A stretch of DNA of 22,640 bases from Chlamydiota bacterium (lineage in GTDB: Bacteria; Chlamydiota; Chlamydiia; Chlamydiales; Parachlamydiaceae). Shown in pieces: positions 7,737 to 14,723 of the stretch. How positions within the stretch are numbered: position 1 is the stretch's first letter; each line of letters begins with the position of its first letter. The DNA is taken from NCBI GenBank assembly GCA_013286075.1, contig JABDGJ010000015.1, positions 1 to 22,640 of the forward strand, in the 5' to 3' direction. The translations under genes and the position numbers were made by a program. The notes under the pieces are model-generated. The model saw only the letters and a list, made by a program, of their open reading frames with translations. It ran no database searches and had not been told where the DNA came from.

Positions 7737-8014
7737 TAGGGTGTGTCGTCAATTGATAATAAACCTTTATTAGACCTCTTCTCGTGCCCGCGTGCGTGCC
7801 CGTGCCCCTGCCCGAAAAAATTAACTTTCTGATGATTTATATTTTTAGTACAGTATGACACTTATTCAACTTGTGTCCATGTTAATCAAAATGGCTCGTA
7901 GGTAGGTTCGGGCACGAGAAGAGGTTATGCAAGATGTCTATTCAAGTTTTTTCCAAGCACCCGCTTGAGAAATAATCTTGGATAGAGGTTATTATCAATT
8001 GACGACACGTCCTA
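7737..8014. mobile_element. MITE-like element with ~26-bp inverted ends and TA flanks (host of a nested element)
   Basis: Ends: GTGTCGTCAATTGATAATAA at 7743-7762 and its inverted counterpart at 7987-8008, with one base inserted or deleted between them. The complementarity continues outward to a TA dinucleotide on each side (7737-7738 and 8013-8014), consistent with a TA target duplication. The 274-bp interior encodes no transposase and consists mostly of the nested element at 7772-7939. TIRs of this general form with TA duplication occur in IS630/Tc1-mariner elements and some IS5-family elements; which family mobilised this one cannot be told from the ends alone. Confidence 0.6.
7772..7939 (-). 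mobile_element. Palindromic repeat element, copy 1 (168 bp, minus orientation, two deletions)
   Basis: Reverse complement of the element at 14473-14674. The central ~70 nt are identical in the two copies. Relative to copy 2, copy 1 has lost 12 nt between CCTCTT direct repeats at its left end (7774-7779) and ~24 nt of one GTGCCC-rich arm between GGGC repeats near 7910. Both are typical slippage deletions. It sits inside the element at 7737-8014, so it inserted later. No open reading frame of note. Together these two elements account for most of the 361-base gene-free stretch 7728-8088; the rest is the epmB leader. Confidence 0.75.
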
Positions 8015-8088
8015 AATAATTGCAATTGTTTTTCTCTCCCTGAGATGGTATATTCTTTCCCCAAAAAGATCTGGAAAGGAATAGCGAA

Positions 8089-9078
8089 TTGTTTTCTTTA
8101 CATACCATTGACAGTTCTGTTGCTGAGTGGAAAAAAATCTTGAGAAAAAATTTCACTCGAATCGGAGAATTGGCAGATTTTTTGGAACTGACAAATGAAC
8201 AGAGAAAAAAAATTCTTTTTCATCCAAACTTTGCCCTACAAGTCCCTTATCGCTTAGCTCAAAAAATGGCAAAAGGGACCTTGGACGATCCCATTTTCAA
8301 GCAATTTATCCCTTTGCAGGAAGAACTAGTAAAAAATCCTTTATTTATACAGGATCCTGTATCCGATCTTTTTTTCCAAAAAGAGAGTAAACTCTTACAA
8401 AAATACGAAGGACGTGTCCTTCTTATGCCTACAGGAGCTTGTGCTATGCATTGTCGCTACTGTTTTCGGCAAAACTTTCCCTATTCAACTAAAAAATCAA
8501 TGGAGGAAGAGATTCGGAAGATTGCCGAAGACTCATCAATCCAAGAAGTGATTTTGAGTGGCGGAGACCCTCTTTCCCTTTCTGATGAATCGCTAGATTC
8601 ATTGTTAAGTAGCCTTTCTTCTATCCCCCATATTCGTCGAATTCGCTTTCATACCCGTTTTCCCATAGGGATTCCCGAAAGAATTGATGAGTCATTTCTT
8701 GCAGTATTGAGAAAGGTTTCGCAGCAAATCTTTTTTGTTATTCATTGCAATCATCCACGAGAGTTGGATGAAGATTTTTTCGTCAGATTAAAACAATTAC
8801 AGTTGATGGGGTGTATTATTTTGAATCAAGCAGTGCTTCTACGAGGGGTCAATGACGATGAAGCTACATTGATCGAATTAGCGAAGATGCTTGCCAATCA
8901 CGGCATTTTATTTTATTACCTCCACCAGATCGATCGGGTGCAGGGGGCTGCCCATTTTGAAGTCGATGAAAAAAAAGGGGCCTGGCTCATCGATCGGATA
9001 GCGCAACACTTGCCAGGATATGCTGTTCCTCGTTACGTGAAAGAAATTGCAGGAGAACCCTACAAAACTATGCTTTGA
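8089..9078 (+). CDS. epmB: EF-P (R)-beta-lysylation radical-SAM enzyme EpmB
   Basis: Radical SAM protein of the lysine 2,3-aminomutase family. The 4Fe-4S motif is CAMHCRYCF (Cys118, Cys122, Cys125), followed by LSGGDPLSLSD (SAM-binding GGD), IRRIRFHTRFPIGIPERI, and the late YYLHQIDRVQGAAHFEV segment shared by the family. Its 329 aa and N-terminal FALQVPYRLAQKM...NDP-like LDDPIFKQFIPLQEE fit EpmB (YjeK, 342 aa in E. coli), which isomerises alpha- to beta-lysine for EF-P modification, rather than catabolic lysine 2,3-aminomutase (over 400 aa, longer C-terminus). The start is TTG 8089 with GGAAAGGA (8073-8080) eight nt upstream; the next Met is far inside. It converges on and overlaps the 134-aa gene by 11 nt. 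The EpmA partner and EF-P are not in the window. Confidence 0.88.
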   Translation: MFSLHTIDSSVAEWKKILRKNFTRIGELADFLELTNEQRKKILFHPNFALQVPYRLAQKMAKGTLDDPIFKQFIPLQEELVKNPLFIQDPVSDLFFQKESKLLQKYEGRVLLMPTGACAMHCRYCFRQNFPYSTKKSMEEEIRKIAEDSSIQEVILSGGDPLSLSDESLDSLLSSLSSIPHIRRIRFHTRFPIGIPERIDESFLAVLRKVSQQIFFVIHCNHPRELDEDFFVRLKQLQLMGCIILNQAVLLRGVNDDEATLIELAKMLANHGILFYYLHQIDRVQGAAHFEVDEKKGAWLIDRIAQHLPGYAVPRYVKEIAGEPYKTML

Positions 9079-9472
9079 ATAGTTTGTAGGCTAAGAGGCC
9101 AATGGCTCCTAACCACGTTGCTTTTAATACCGATTCAAAGCATTTTTTTGCGTGAAAATCTGTTTTTTTATCTGTTGCCGTTCTCTGCATATGTATTGCT
9201 GTACGGGCAGAGTCTAATGCTCCGCTAGCTGAAGTAAGTTTCTGCGCAGCACCAGCCGTATTTTGGTTTGCCATCAAAACCCTGGCTTCTTGGTGTAAAG
9301 CATTGGCTTGTCTAATTAGATTATGCGCATGATTCGAATGATCTCGTTCTTTTGGAGCTATCAAACGGACTAAATGATAGGTACTTTCTACGAGCCCAAC
9401 TAATGTTCCGATTCCAGGAACACAATATACCACATCCGTGAGCCCTATTTTATCTGATATTTTGTCGACCAT
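9068..9472 (-). CDS. Hydrophobic protein of unknown function, 134 aa
   Basis: Not recognised. Residues 13-36 are hydrophobic with spaced glycines (VVYCVPGIGTLVGLVESTYHLVRLI). The middle ~45-110 is polar, alanine-rich and probably helical/coiled (HAHNLIRQANALHQEARVLM...LTSASGALDSARTAI). Residues 114-132 form a C-terminal membrane helix ending KLFKA. There is no signal peptide. AGG at 9-nt spacing precedes the ATG, and the leader upstream is extremely AT-rich with a TATAAT box. Two hydrophobic blocks around a soluble middle are seen in some chlamydial inclusion-membrane proteins, but the blocks here are far apart, so that assignment is not supported. Its 3' end overlaps epmB by 11 nt on the opposite strand. 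Confidence 0.65.
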   Translation of the reverse strand: MVDKISDKIGLTDVVYCVPGIGTLVGLVESTYHLVRLIAPKERDHSNHAHNLIRQANALHQEARVLMANQNTAGAAQKLTSASGALDSARTAIHMQRTATDKKTDFHAKKCFESVLKATWLGAIGLLAYKLFKA

Positions 9473-9636
9473 TTCTTTTTACCTATTTAAACTATATTAT
9501 TAATTATATCTAATTATTAAACAAAACAACAATAACACAATTAATAAAATCAAAAAATTAATAAAAACAGAAACAAATATTTACGTGTTGTTAATATTAA
9601 CAGGTATTTTTGGGGGAATTAATTCGGTTTCAGGGT

Positions 9637-9822
9637 AGGAGGGTAGATCGTGAGAGTAATTTACATGAATTCGACCTTAGGCAAAAAACTATTAACGCAG
9701 AGGCGCAGGAGACAGAGAGACGCAGAGAAAAACCCTCTATTCTCTCTCCGTCTCCTGCGCCTCTGCGTTTCAATCATTGCTCTTTTGTCCGAGGATTCAC
9801 ACTCATCTACCATCTTACCGGT
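9637..9822. repeat. Large palindrome with AACGCAGAGGCGCAGGAG arms
   Basis: Core: a 26-27-nt inverted repeat at 9694-9720 and 9743-9769, with a single mismatch in the first 26 nt and a ~22-nt loop. Imperfect complementarity resumes at the outside: GGTAGGAGGGTAG (about 9637-9649) against CTACCATCTTACC (about 9810-9822), 11 of 13 matching. The GC-rich purine arms contrast strongly with the AT-rich surroundings. This is the main content of the 426-base gene-free stretch 9473-9898. The rest is a very AT-rich leader (9473-9600) and ~75 nt after the palindrome in which I see nothing. The reading frames crossing it are products of the palindrome, not genes. Confidence 0.75.
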
Positions 9823-9898
9823 TTCAGAAAGATTAGAGGAAGGATGGCTAAAACAGCCAAGCGAATGCACAAAATTTTGAGATCACTTTAGGAGTTTA

Positions 9899-10519
9899 TC
9901 AACACCCTCGTAGTATACATCGCATTAACTGATTTACAATATGTAAAGTGGGTCGACTTGTGAAGAAATTAAAGAAATTCATCCATCGTATTCTCGCGTC
10001 TGTTAAGAAATAAGAAGGTTCTTTACCCGGCTTTGTAGGACTGTTTCTGATTTTTTTATTGATCCAGTTAAGAGTTTTGTAAGTAGATTGCAGTACAGCG
10101 GGAGAACAGAGAATTGCCGCGGCAATACTTACGATGTGGCGAGGGTGCCGAGGATTTTTTGCAAAGATGGTATTTGGACCAAATGTTCGATCTAATTGAG
10201 AGGTTGAGAAAACTCGCCCTACAAGAGAGGAAATCAAGGATACGCCTGGACGAGAAACTCCAGCACTCAATAGGAGTGAGAGTTTCGCTGCAACAATGAT
10301 GACTTTATTTGCAGTGTTGTGCCATGAAGGTGTTTTTTCGGTTGCAAGGGGACGGTCGTGGAAGAGAATTTGATAAATGTCATATAATTCCACAACTCCA
10401 AAGGCAAAAGTCGCATAACCTGTGATATTTTTTATACTTTCTTTATTCTGATTGAGAAATTGAGTCGAGTTTGCGAATGCACTCGTCATCGCGTTTCTCA
10501 TTTCCATTGCGCTCACCAT
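9899..10519 (-). CDS. Membrane-associated protein of unknown function, 206 aa
   Basis: Not recognised. There are three hydrophobic stretches: about 30-50 (ITGYATFAFGVVELYDIYQIL), 73-100 (VIIVAAKLSLLLSAGVSRPG...) and 129-150 (VSIAAAILCSPAVLQSTYKTL). They are separated by basic/polar loops containing RPG and NPRHPRH motifs, and the C-terminus is basic and aromatic. There is no signal peptide. AGGGAGAA six nt before the ATG at 10519 makes the start secure. Base composition matches the neighbours. It could be a chlamydial inclusion or envelope protein; nothing in the sequence decides this. It is transcribed away from the symporter gene, with which it shares a 271-nt intergenic region. Confidence 0.7.
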   Translation of the reverse strand: MVSAMEMRNAMTSAFANSTQFLNQNKESIKNITGYATFAFGVVELYDIYQILFHDRPLATEKTPSWHNTANKVIIVAAKLSLLLSAGVSRPGVSLISSLVGRVFSTSQLDRTFGPNTIFAKNPRHPRHIVSIAAAILCSPAVLQSTYKTLNWINKKIRNSPTKPGKEPSYFLTDARIRWMNFFNFFTSRPTLHIVNQLMRCILRGC

Positions 10520-10568
10520 GTGGGTTCTCCCTTATTAGAGAAAATAATTTCGAAGCAAGGCTAGTATA

Positions 10569-10597
10569 ATTACAAAACACTCTCTTATCGCACACAA
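10569..10597 (-). promoter_or_regulatory. Candidate promoter for the 206-aa gene
   Basis: On the minus strand: TTGTGT (10597-10592), 17-nt spacer, TGTAAT (10574-10569), ~50 nt upstream of the ATG at 10519. A second -10-like TATACT (10568-10563) follows directly, so the exact element is uncertain. Confidence 0.35.
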
Positions 10598-10736
10598 CTC
10601 TACTCTACTTTGTTTTTTAGCTCTACTTTTTTCAGTTAAGAGGCGCTTCTCTAAAAGACAGACAACGAAGAATGTTATTTTATTTCTGTTGTGTTATTAT
10701 ATCCTCGTTAGAACACTTCTTTTTAAAAAGAAATAC

Positions 10737-10765
10737 TTGACGTTCAAGGGTTTACCTTGTACAAT
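10737..10765 (+). promoter_or_regulatory. Strong sigma-70-type promoter of the symporter operon, with an operator-like dyad
   Basis: TTGACG (10737-10742), exactly 17 nt, TACAAT (10760-10765): the best promoter in the window, with a short leader of ~19 nt to the ATG at 10791. The spacer holds a dyad, GTTCAAGG (10742-10749) and CCTTGTAC (10755-10762), with 7 of 8 positions complementary about a 5-nt centre. A dimeric regulator bound there would compete with RNA polymerase; that is inferred from position. Confidence 0.7.
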
Positions 10766-10790
10766 TAACTAAAGTTTTTAGGAAAAAGAT

Positions 10791-12185
10791 ATGAATATTT
10801 TCGTCTTTGTAACCATTTTGGTTGTTCTTCAACTGGTTTGTCTGTGGGTTGGTCAACTATCTGCTAAAAATGTACACAATGCTAAAGGATATTTTCTTGC
10901 GAATAAAGAAATAAAATTCTTCCCCTTATTAATGACTTTTGTAGCGACGCAGATAGGAGGGGGTTTAATTTTAGGATCGGCGGAAGAGGCCTTTCAATTT
11001 GGTTGGACTGTTTTATTATATCCCTTAGGAGCTTGTCTTGGCTTTCTTGTCTTAGCATTAGGAATAGGAAAGAAATTAGCGGAATTCGAAGTGGCAACTG
11101 TTGCGGAACTGTTAGGAGTTGCCTATCGTTCTCCCACCTTAAAAAAAGTAGCTTCAGTCCTTTCTATTCTTTCTCTTTTTATGATTTTGATGGGACAAGT
11201 CATCGCTTCTCGTAAGTTTATTGTCAGTTTGGGGATGGATCATTCATTCCTATTCCTTCTTTTTTGGGCAGTTGTGATTATTTATACAGTAATAGGTGGC
11301 CTTAGAGCGGTTGTTTCGATAGATATTGTACAAGCAGCTTTTTTTATTGTCGTTTTCACATGTGGACTCGCATATATTCTCGTTAATGGGAATTTTGCTG
11401 TTTCTCCTATTATTCAAAGCGGGTTTTCTAGCGAAGTATTTGAGTTTGACCTTCCGAAATTGACAGGATGGTTATTGATGCCTCTTTTATTTATGGTCAT
11501 TGAGCAAGATATGGCCCAAAGATGTTTTGCTGCAAAATCACCTCGAATTGTAGCCAAAGCAGCTGGTTATGCAGCATTGTGTACATTTTTTGTTTCAATT
11601 ATTCCTGTATTTATTGGAATACTCGGAAAAGCGATGGGGATTACAGTTCCTTCTGGATCAAGTGTATTTATGGTCGTTGTCGAAGTATTCTCTAATCCTG
11701 TTGTTGCTGCTTTTGTGGGATGTGCTGTACTCATGGCTATCTTATCGACAGCGATTTCTCTTCTCAATGCGGTGAGTTCGAATTTGAGCCAAGATTTTAA
11801 TTTTGTCCGTTCAAAAGGAGAGCGAGGAGTACGTATTTCTCGGCAAATCACTGCAGGAATTGGATTTGCCGCGGTCTTGTGCTCTTTTTATCCAGGCTCT
11901 ATCGTTGATCTTTTGATCGAAAGCTATGAATTGTCAGTCTATTGCCTTTTTATTCCAGTATTTTTTGGGCTATTCAAAATAGAGAAAAGCACTTCTTCTG
12001 CTTGGGGTGCCTGTCTCTTTGGAGGAATTGGATTTATCATCACTCGCTTTTTTTATTTCGATTTTCCGAAAGAAATTTTGTGTCTTCTTGCTTCTTCGGT
12101 TGGGTATTGGTTAGGGGAGCTTCCCTTGTGCAAGTGTACCAAAAAAATTCCAAGAGAATCTTCTACTGAAATGATTGGTTCTTGA
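10791..12185 (+). CDS. Sodium:solute symporter (SSS/SSF family)
   Basis: A 464-residue integral membrane protein with about 13 hydrophobic helices. The first helix is followed by SAKNVHNAKGYFLANKEIKFFPLLMTFVATQIGGG, the characteristic SSF region (helix 1 onward, with ATQIGGG matching the helix where Na+ is bound in vSGLT-type proteins). Later segments include AELLGVAYRSPTLKK, YTVIGGLRAVVSIDIVQA (family GGLxAV signature) and ILSTAISLLNAVSSNLSQDF, the AxLST/SxxS-type helix holding Na2-site residues. Substrate cannot be inferred. Start ATG 10791 has AGGA 7 nt upstream and a strong promoter. The stop overlaps the TTG start of the bicupin gene, so the two are translationally coupled; a transported carboxylate handled by the bicupin is possible but unproved. 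Confidence 0.9.
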   Translation: MNIFVFVTILVVLQLVCLWVGQLSAKNVHNAKGYFLANKEIKFFPLLMTFVATQIGGGLILGSAEEAFQFGWTVLLYPLGACLGFLVLALGIGKKLAEFEVATVAELLGVAYRSPTLKKVASVLSILSLFMILMGQVIASRKFIVSLGMDHSFLFLLFWAVVIIYTVIGGLRAVVSIDIVQAAFFIVVFTCGLAYILVNGNFAVSPIIQSGFSSEVFEFDLPKLTGWLLMPLLFMVIEQDMAQRCFAAKSPRIVAKAAGYAALCTFFVSIIPVFIGILGKAMGITVPSGSSVFMVVVEVFSNPVVAAFVGCAVLMAILSTAISLLNAVSSNLSQDFNFVRSKGERGVRISRQITAGIGFAAVLCSFYPGSIVDLLIESYELSVYCLFIPVFFGLFKIEKSTSSAWGACLFGGIGFIITRFFYFDFPKEILCLLASSVGYWLGELPLCKCTKKIPRESSTEMIGS

Positions 12186-13255
12186 CACCATTTTCGTTCA
12201 TCAGGAAAATGAGCTTATTTATTGGAATAAGCATGTCTCTCTCCCATTGCTTTAGAACGAAAGATATTACCCCACAAAAAATCTATGCTCATGGAAATCG
12301 CTTAGATGTAGGCAAAGAAATATTTCCCTCATTAAGAGAGATGGCTCTTTCTATACTCACTTTACATGAGAACGGCTTTCGTGAACCTCATTGGCATCCC
12401 AATGCGCATGAACTCGCCTATTGTGTGGAAGGAAAGGCCTTAATCACAATTTTTAGTGCAGGTAGTAGTGGGGGCCACGATACTTTTATTATTCAAGAAG
12501 GAGAGCTGGCTTTCATTCCGATGGGATTCCTTCACCACATTCAAAATATTGGGAAAGAATCTCTCCGTTTTCTCATATGCTACAATTCCTCCTCGCCCGA
12601 AGATATCAATCTATCTTCCGCAGTAGGAGTTAGTCCTGCAAATGCCCTGAGTGCAACCTTTCATTTGCCCCCTTCCTTTTTTGAAAATATACACGCATCC
12701 GTTGCTGCTACATTCATTGAAAAATCCTCGTCTCCAGTTGCTGTGCGGAACGAATGGAAAACAAATCAGTTCAAAATCGATGTAAAAGGAATGGCACCTC
12801 AAATCAAAAATCCAGGCGGTGCTGTTCGATTGATCAATCAATTTTCTTTCCCTGTTCTGCATGAGCTCACTATGTACAGTTTAGAATTGGAAGAGAAAGG
12901 GGTAAGGGAACCTCATTGGCATCCCAATGCACATGAATTAAATTTTCTTATTGAAGGTCGAGCGAAAATCCTTTTACTTTCTCCTGATGGGAGTGTCGAT
13001 TCTTTTGATATGTTTCCTGGCGATATGAGCTTTTTACCGAAAGGATACTTTCACTATATTCAGAGTATAGAAGGAAAAAAAGCTCGATTTGCCATTTTCT
13101 TTAATCATGTTTTTCCTTCTGATATTGGCATTTCTGGTGCATTAGGAGCCTATCCAAATCCATTATTGGTAGATCTTTTTAAAACTTCTGATTCTTATTT
13201 CGATCCTTTGCCCAAATACCAGAAAGATGTTTTTGTGGTAGCAGGGGGCGGATAA
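12182..13255 (+). CDS. Bicupin protein, oxalate decarboxylase/germin-like
   Basis: 357 residues in two homologous cupin domains. Domain 1 has HWHPNAHE (His70, His72, Glu77) and IPMGFLHHIQN (His118, Asn122). Domain 2 has HWHPNAHE (His245, His247, Glu252) and LPKGYFHYIQS (His291). Each therefore keeps the full 3-His/1-Glu metal set of Mn-dependent oxalate decarboxylases. The lid segment after domain 1 reads SPEDIN where OxdC has SENST, so the catalytic lid glutamate cannot be placed with certainty and the substrate is open. The N-terminus (SFIRKMSLFIGISMSLS) looks like a signal peptide, implying export; this favours the TTG at 12182 or the ATG at 12209 (AGGA only 2 nt upstream) over the ATG at 12233. 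It overlaps the symporter stop by 4 nt and is followed 12 nt later by murI. Confidence 0.85.
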   Translation: MTPFSFIRKMSLFIGISMSLSHCFRTKDITPQKIYAHGNRLDVGKEIFPSLREMALSILTLHENGFREPHWHPNAHELAYCVEGKALITIFSAGSSGGHDTFIIQEGELAFIPMGFLHHIQNIGKESLRFLICYNSSSPEDINLSSAVGVSPANALSATFHLPPSFFENIHASVAATFIEKSSSPVAVRNEWKTNQFKIDVKGMAPQIKNPGGAVRLINQFSFPVLHELTMYSLELEEKGVREPHWHPNAHELNFLIEGRAKILLLSPDGSVDSFDMFPGDMSFLPKGYFHYIQSIEGKKARFAIFFNHVFPSDIGISGALGAYPNPLLVDLFKTSDSYFDPLPKYQKDVFVVAGGG

Positions 13256-13267
13256 AAAATTCATAGT

Positions 13268-14095
13268 ATGATTGAAAATGCAATTGGTATTTTTGACTCT
13301 GGGGTTGGTGGCCTGACGGTAATGCGGGAAATTATTCACCGCCTCCCCAACGAACGATTAATTTATTTTGGGGATACGGGAAGACTTCCCTATGGGAATA
13401 AAAGCCCCACCACCATTGAGAGGTATTCTCTTGAAAATGGCAATTTTTTGCTTCAGAAAGGGATTAAGGCTTTAGTCGTTGCATGTAATACTTCTTCCGC
13501 TTTAGCTTTACCAGCGTTAAGAGAAAAAATAGGTGTTCCGATCATTGATGTGATTCTTCCTGGAGTGCTAGAAGCTGTGGCCCAAACGAAAAATAAAAAA
13601 ATCGGCATTCTTGGAACCAAAGCAACTATTCGATCTGGCGCCCCCCAAAAAATGATTCGAGATTTGTGTCCAGAAGCTATGCTTTTTCCTATTGCCTGTC
13701 CTCTTTTAGTTCACCTTGTGGAAGAACAATGGATTGACCATCCCACCGTCCCTTTAATTGTCCGAGAGTATATTCATCCCCTACGGGAGCAAGAAATCGA
13801 TACTTTATTGCTCGCTTGCACCCATTATCCATTTTTGAGGAAAGCAATTCAAAATCAAGTGGGAGAAAAAGTCACACTAATAGACCCCGCTAAAGCATGC
13901 GCTGACCAATTGGCTTTGCTCTTACAAGCAAATAAACTCCTTTCTCCTGAATTACAAGGAGAACATGAATACTATGTTTCGGATGACCCAGACAAATTCG
14001 AGGCTTTGGCAACCTATCTTTTTGGGAGTTCTGCTGAAGGACTCCAAGCTAAGTTACAAATCCTTCACTCGTTTGAGGTAATGCAGCCTATATAA
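13268..14095 (+). CDS. murI: Glutamate racemase
   Basis: Makes D-glutamate for peptidoglycan from L-glutamate in the cytoplasm, without cofactor, by a two-base mechanism. All family landmarks are present: Asp10-Ser11 (IGIFDSGVGGLTV), Cys73 (VVACNTSSALALP) and Cys184 with His186 (LLACTHYPFLRKA). Length 275 is typical. ATG 13268 has no convincing Shine-Dalgarno at normal spacing and starts 12 nt after the bicupin stop, so translation is probably coupled. With murA in the same window this supports an active muropeptide pathway. Its 3' end overlaps the opposite-strand DUF3299-like gene by 42 nt. Confidence 0.95.
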   Translation: MIENAIGIFDSGVGGLTVMREIIHRLPNERLIYFGDTGRLPYGNKSPTTIERYSLENGNFLLQKGIKALVVACNTSSALALPALREKIGVPIIDVILPGVLEAVAQTKNKKIGILGTKATIRSGAPQKMIRDLCPEAMLFPIACPLLVHLVEEQWIDHPTVPLIVREYIHPLREQEIDTLLLACTHYPFLRKAIQNQVGEKVTLIDPAKACADQLALLLQANKLLSPELQGEHEYYVSDDPDKFEALATYLFGSSAEGLQAKLQILHSFEVMQPI

Positions 14096-14485
14096 ATACT
14101 CATGAGATGAATCTTCCGAAGAGATAGAAAAAGTCCCTTCTAGAGCAATTACTTGGTTAATGGGGAGAAAATCGGCAACCTGTGTGACAAATAGTTGATG
14201 CTGAGCTGATTTTGCTGATAGACAACAACTTTTTACATTCGGCTGACACGAGAGAACACCTGTTTTTTCCGACAAGGGGATCCAGAAGCCTTTTACTTGT
14301 ACAATTTCATTATTGAGCATGTAAATCGGGTGGGAAAGAAGAGGACACACAGGTAATTCCCAGAGATTCACTATAGGGACTGCCTGTAGGTGTAAAAAAA
14401 TAAAAAAACTTACACATTGAAAAAAACGCAAAAGTAGCTTTTGAGCTCTTCCATCTTGGATTTTTAAATAACAGACCTCTTGCAT
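14054..14485 (-). CDS. Small exported DUF3299-like protein; 5' end borders a repeat element
   Basis: 143 residues from ATG 14485. Residues ~19-40 form a hydrophobic N-terminal segment ending in QAVP (signal peptide or anchor). The body contains NNEIVQVKGFWIPLSEKTGVLSC followed by CCLSAKSAQHQLFVTQV and IALEGTFSISSED, resembling the DUF3299 pattern (V-x-GF-x-PL ... C ... V-x-V ... G-x-F). Function unknown. The first four codons and the proposed ATG lie inside the palindromic element at 14473-14674. A TTG at 14431 would instead give a clean signal peptide starting LRFFQCVSFF, with GGAAGA upstream. The element may have inserted just upstream of, or within, the original 5' end. Convergent overlap of 42 nt with murI. 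Confidence 0.6.
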   Translation of the reverse strand: MQEVCYLKIQDGRAQKLLLRFFQCVSFFIFLHLQAVPIVNLWELPVCPLLSHPIYMLNNEIVQVKGFWIPLSEKTGVLSCQPNVKSCCLSAKSAQHQLFVTQVADFLPINQVIALEGTFSISSEDSSHEYLYRLHYLKRVKDL

Positions 14486-14674
14486 AACCTCTTCTCGTGC
14501 CCGCGTGCGTGCCCGTGCCCCTGCCCGAACTTACCTACGAGCCATTTTGATTAACATGGACACAAGTTGAATAAGTGTCATACTGTACTAAAAATATAAA
14601 TATCAGAAAGTTTAATTTTTCGGGCAGGGGCAGGGGCACGCACGCGGGCACGAGAAGAGGTATGCAAGAGGTCT
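14473..14674 (+). mobile_element. Palindromic repeat element, copy 2 (202 bp, complete)
   Basis: Two 57-nt arms in inverted orientation (14473-14529 and ~14619-14674) that match almost perfectly: AGACCTCTTGCATAACCTCT then a run of GTGCCCG/GTGCG units, ending CCCGAA. A ~90-nt AT-rich centre lies between them. The same element in opposite orientation is at 7772-7939, with ~70 nt of the centre identical. There is no coding capacity, so it would be mobilised in trans if mobile. The G-rich strand of the arm (GGGCAGGGGCAGGGG) could also form a G-quadruplex-like structure. Confidence 0.8.
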
Positions 14675-14723
14675 AATTATAAAAGAGATTGGATTTATGT
14701 GAATGGAATCACGAGCCAGTTTT

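Noticed and set aside
7772..7939. CRISPR-like or tandem repeat array, suggested by recurring GTGCCC units
   Set aside because: The units are part of the arms of one palindrome; there are no regularly spaced repeats with unique spacers.
8089..9078. Catabolic lysine 2,3-aminomutase
   Set aside because: Too short, and the N-terminal region fits EpmB; no lysine fermentation genes nearby.
9610..9891. Plus- and minus-strand frames of 69-93 codons in the 9.6-9.9 kb gap
   Set aside because: They are generated by the palindrome (repeated Arg/Glu or Ser/Pro-Leu composition), have no ribosome-binding site, and several overlapping frames look alike.
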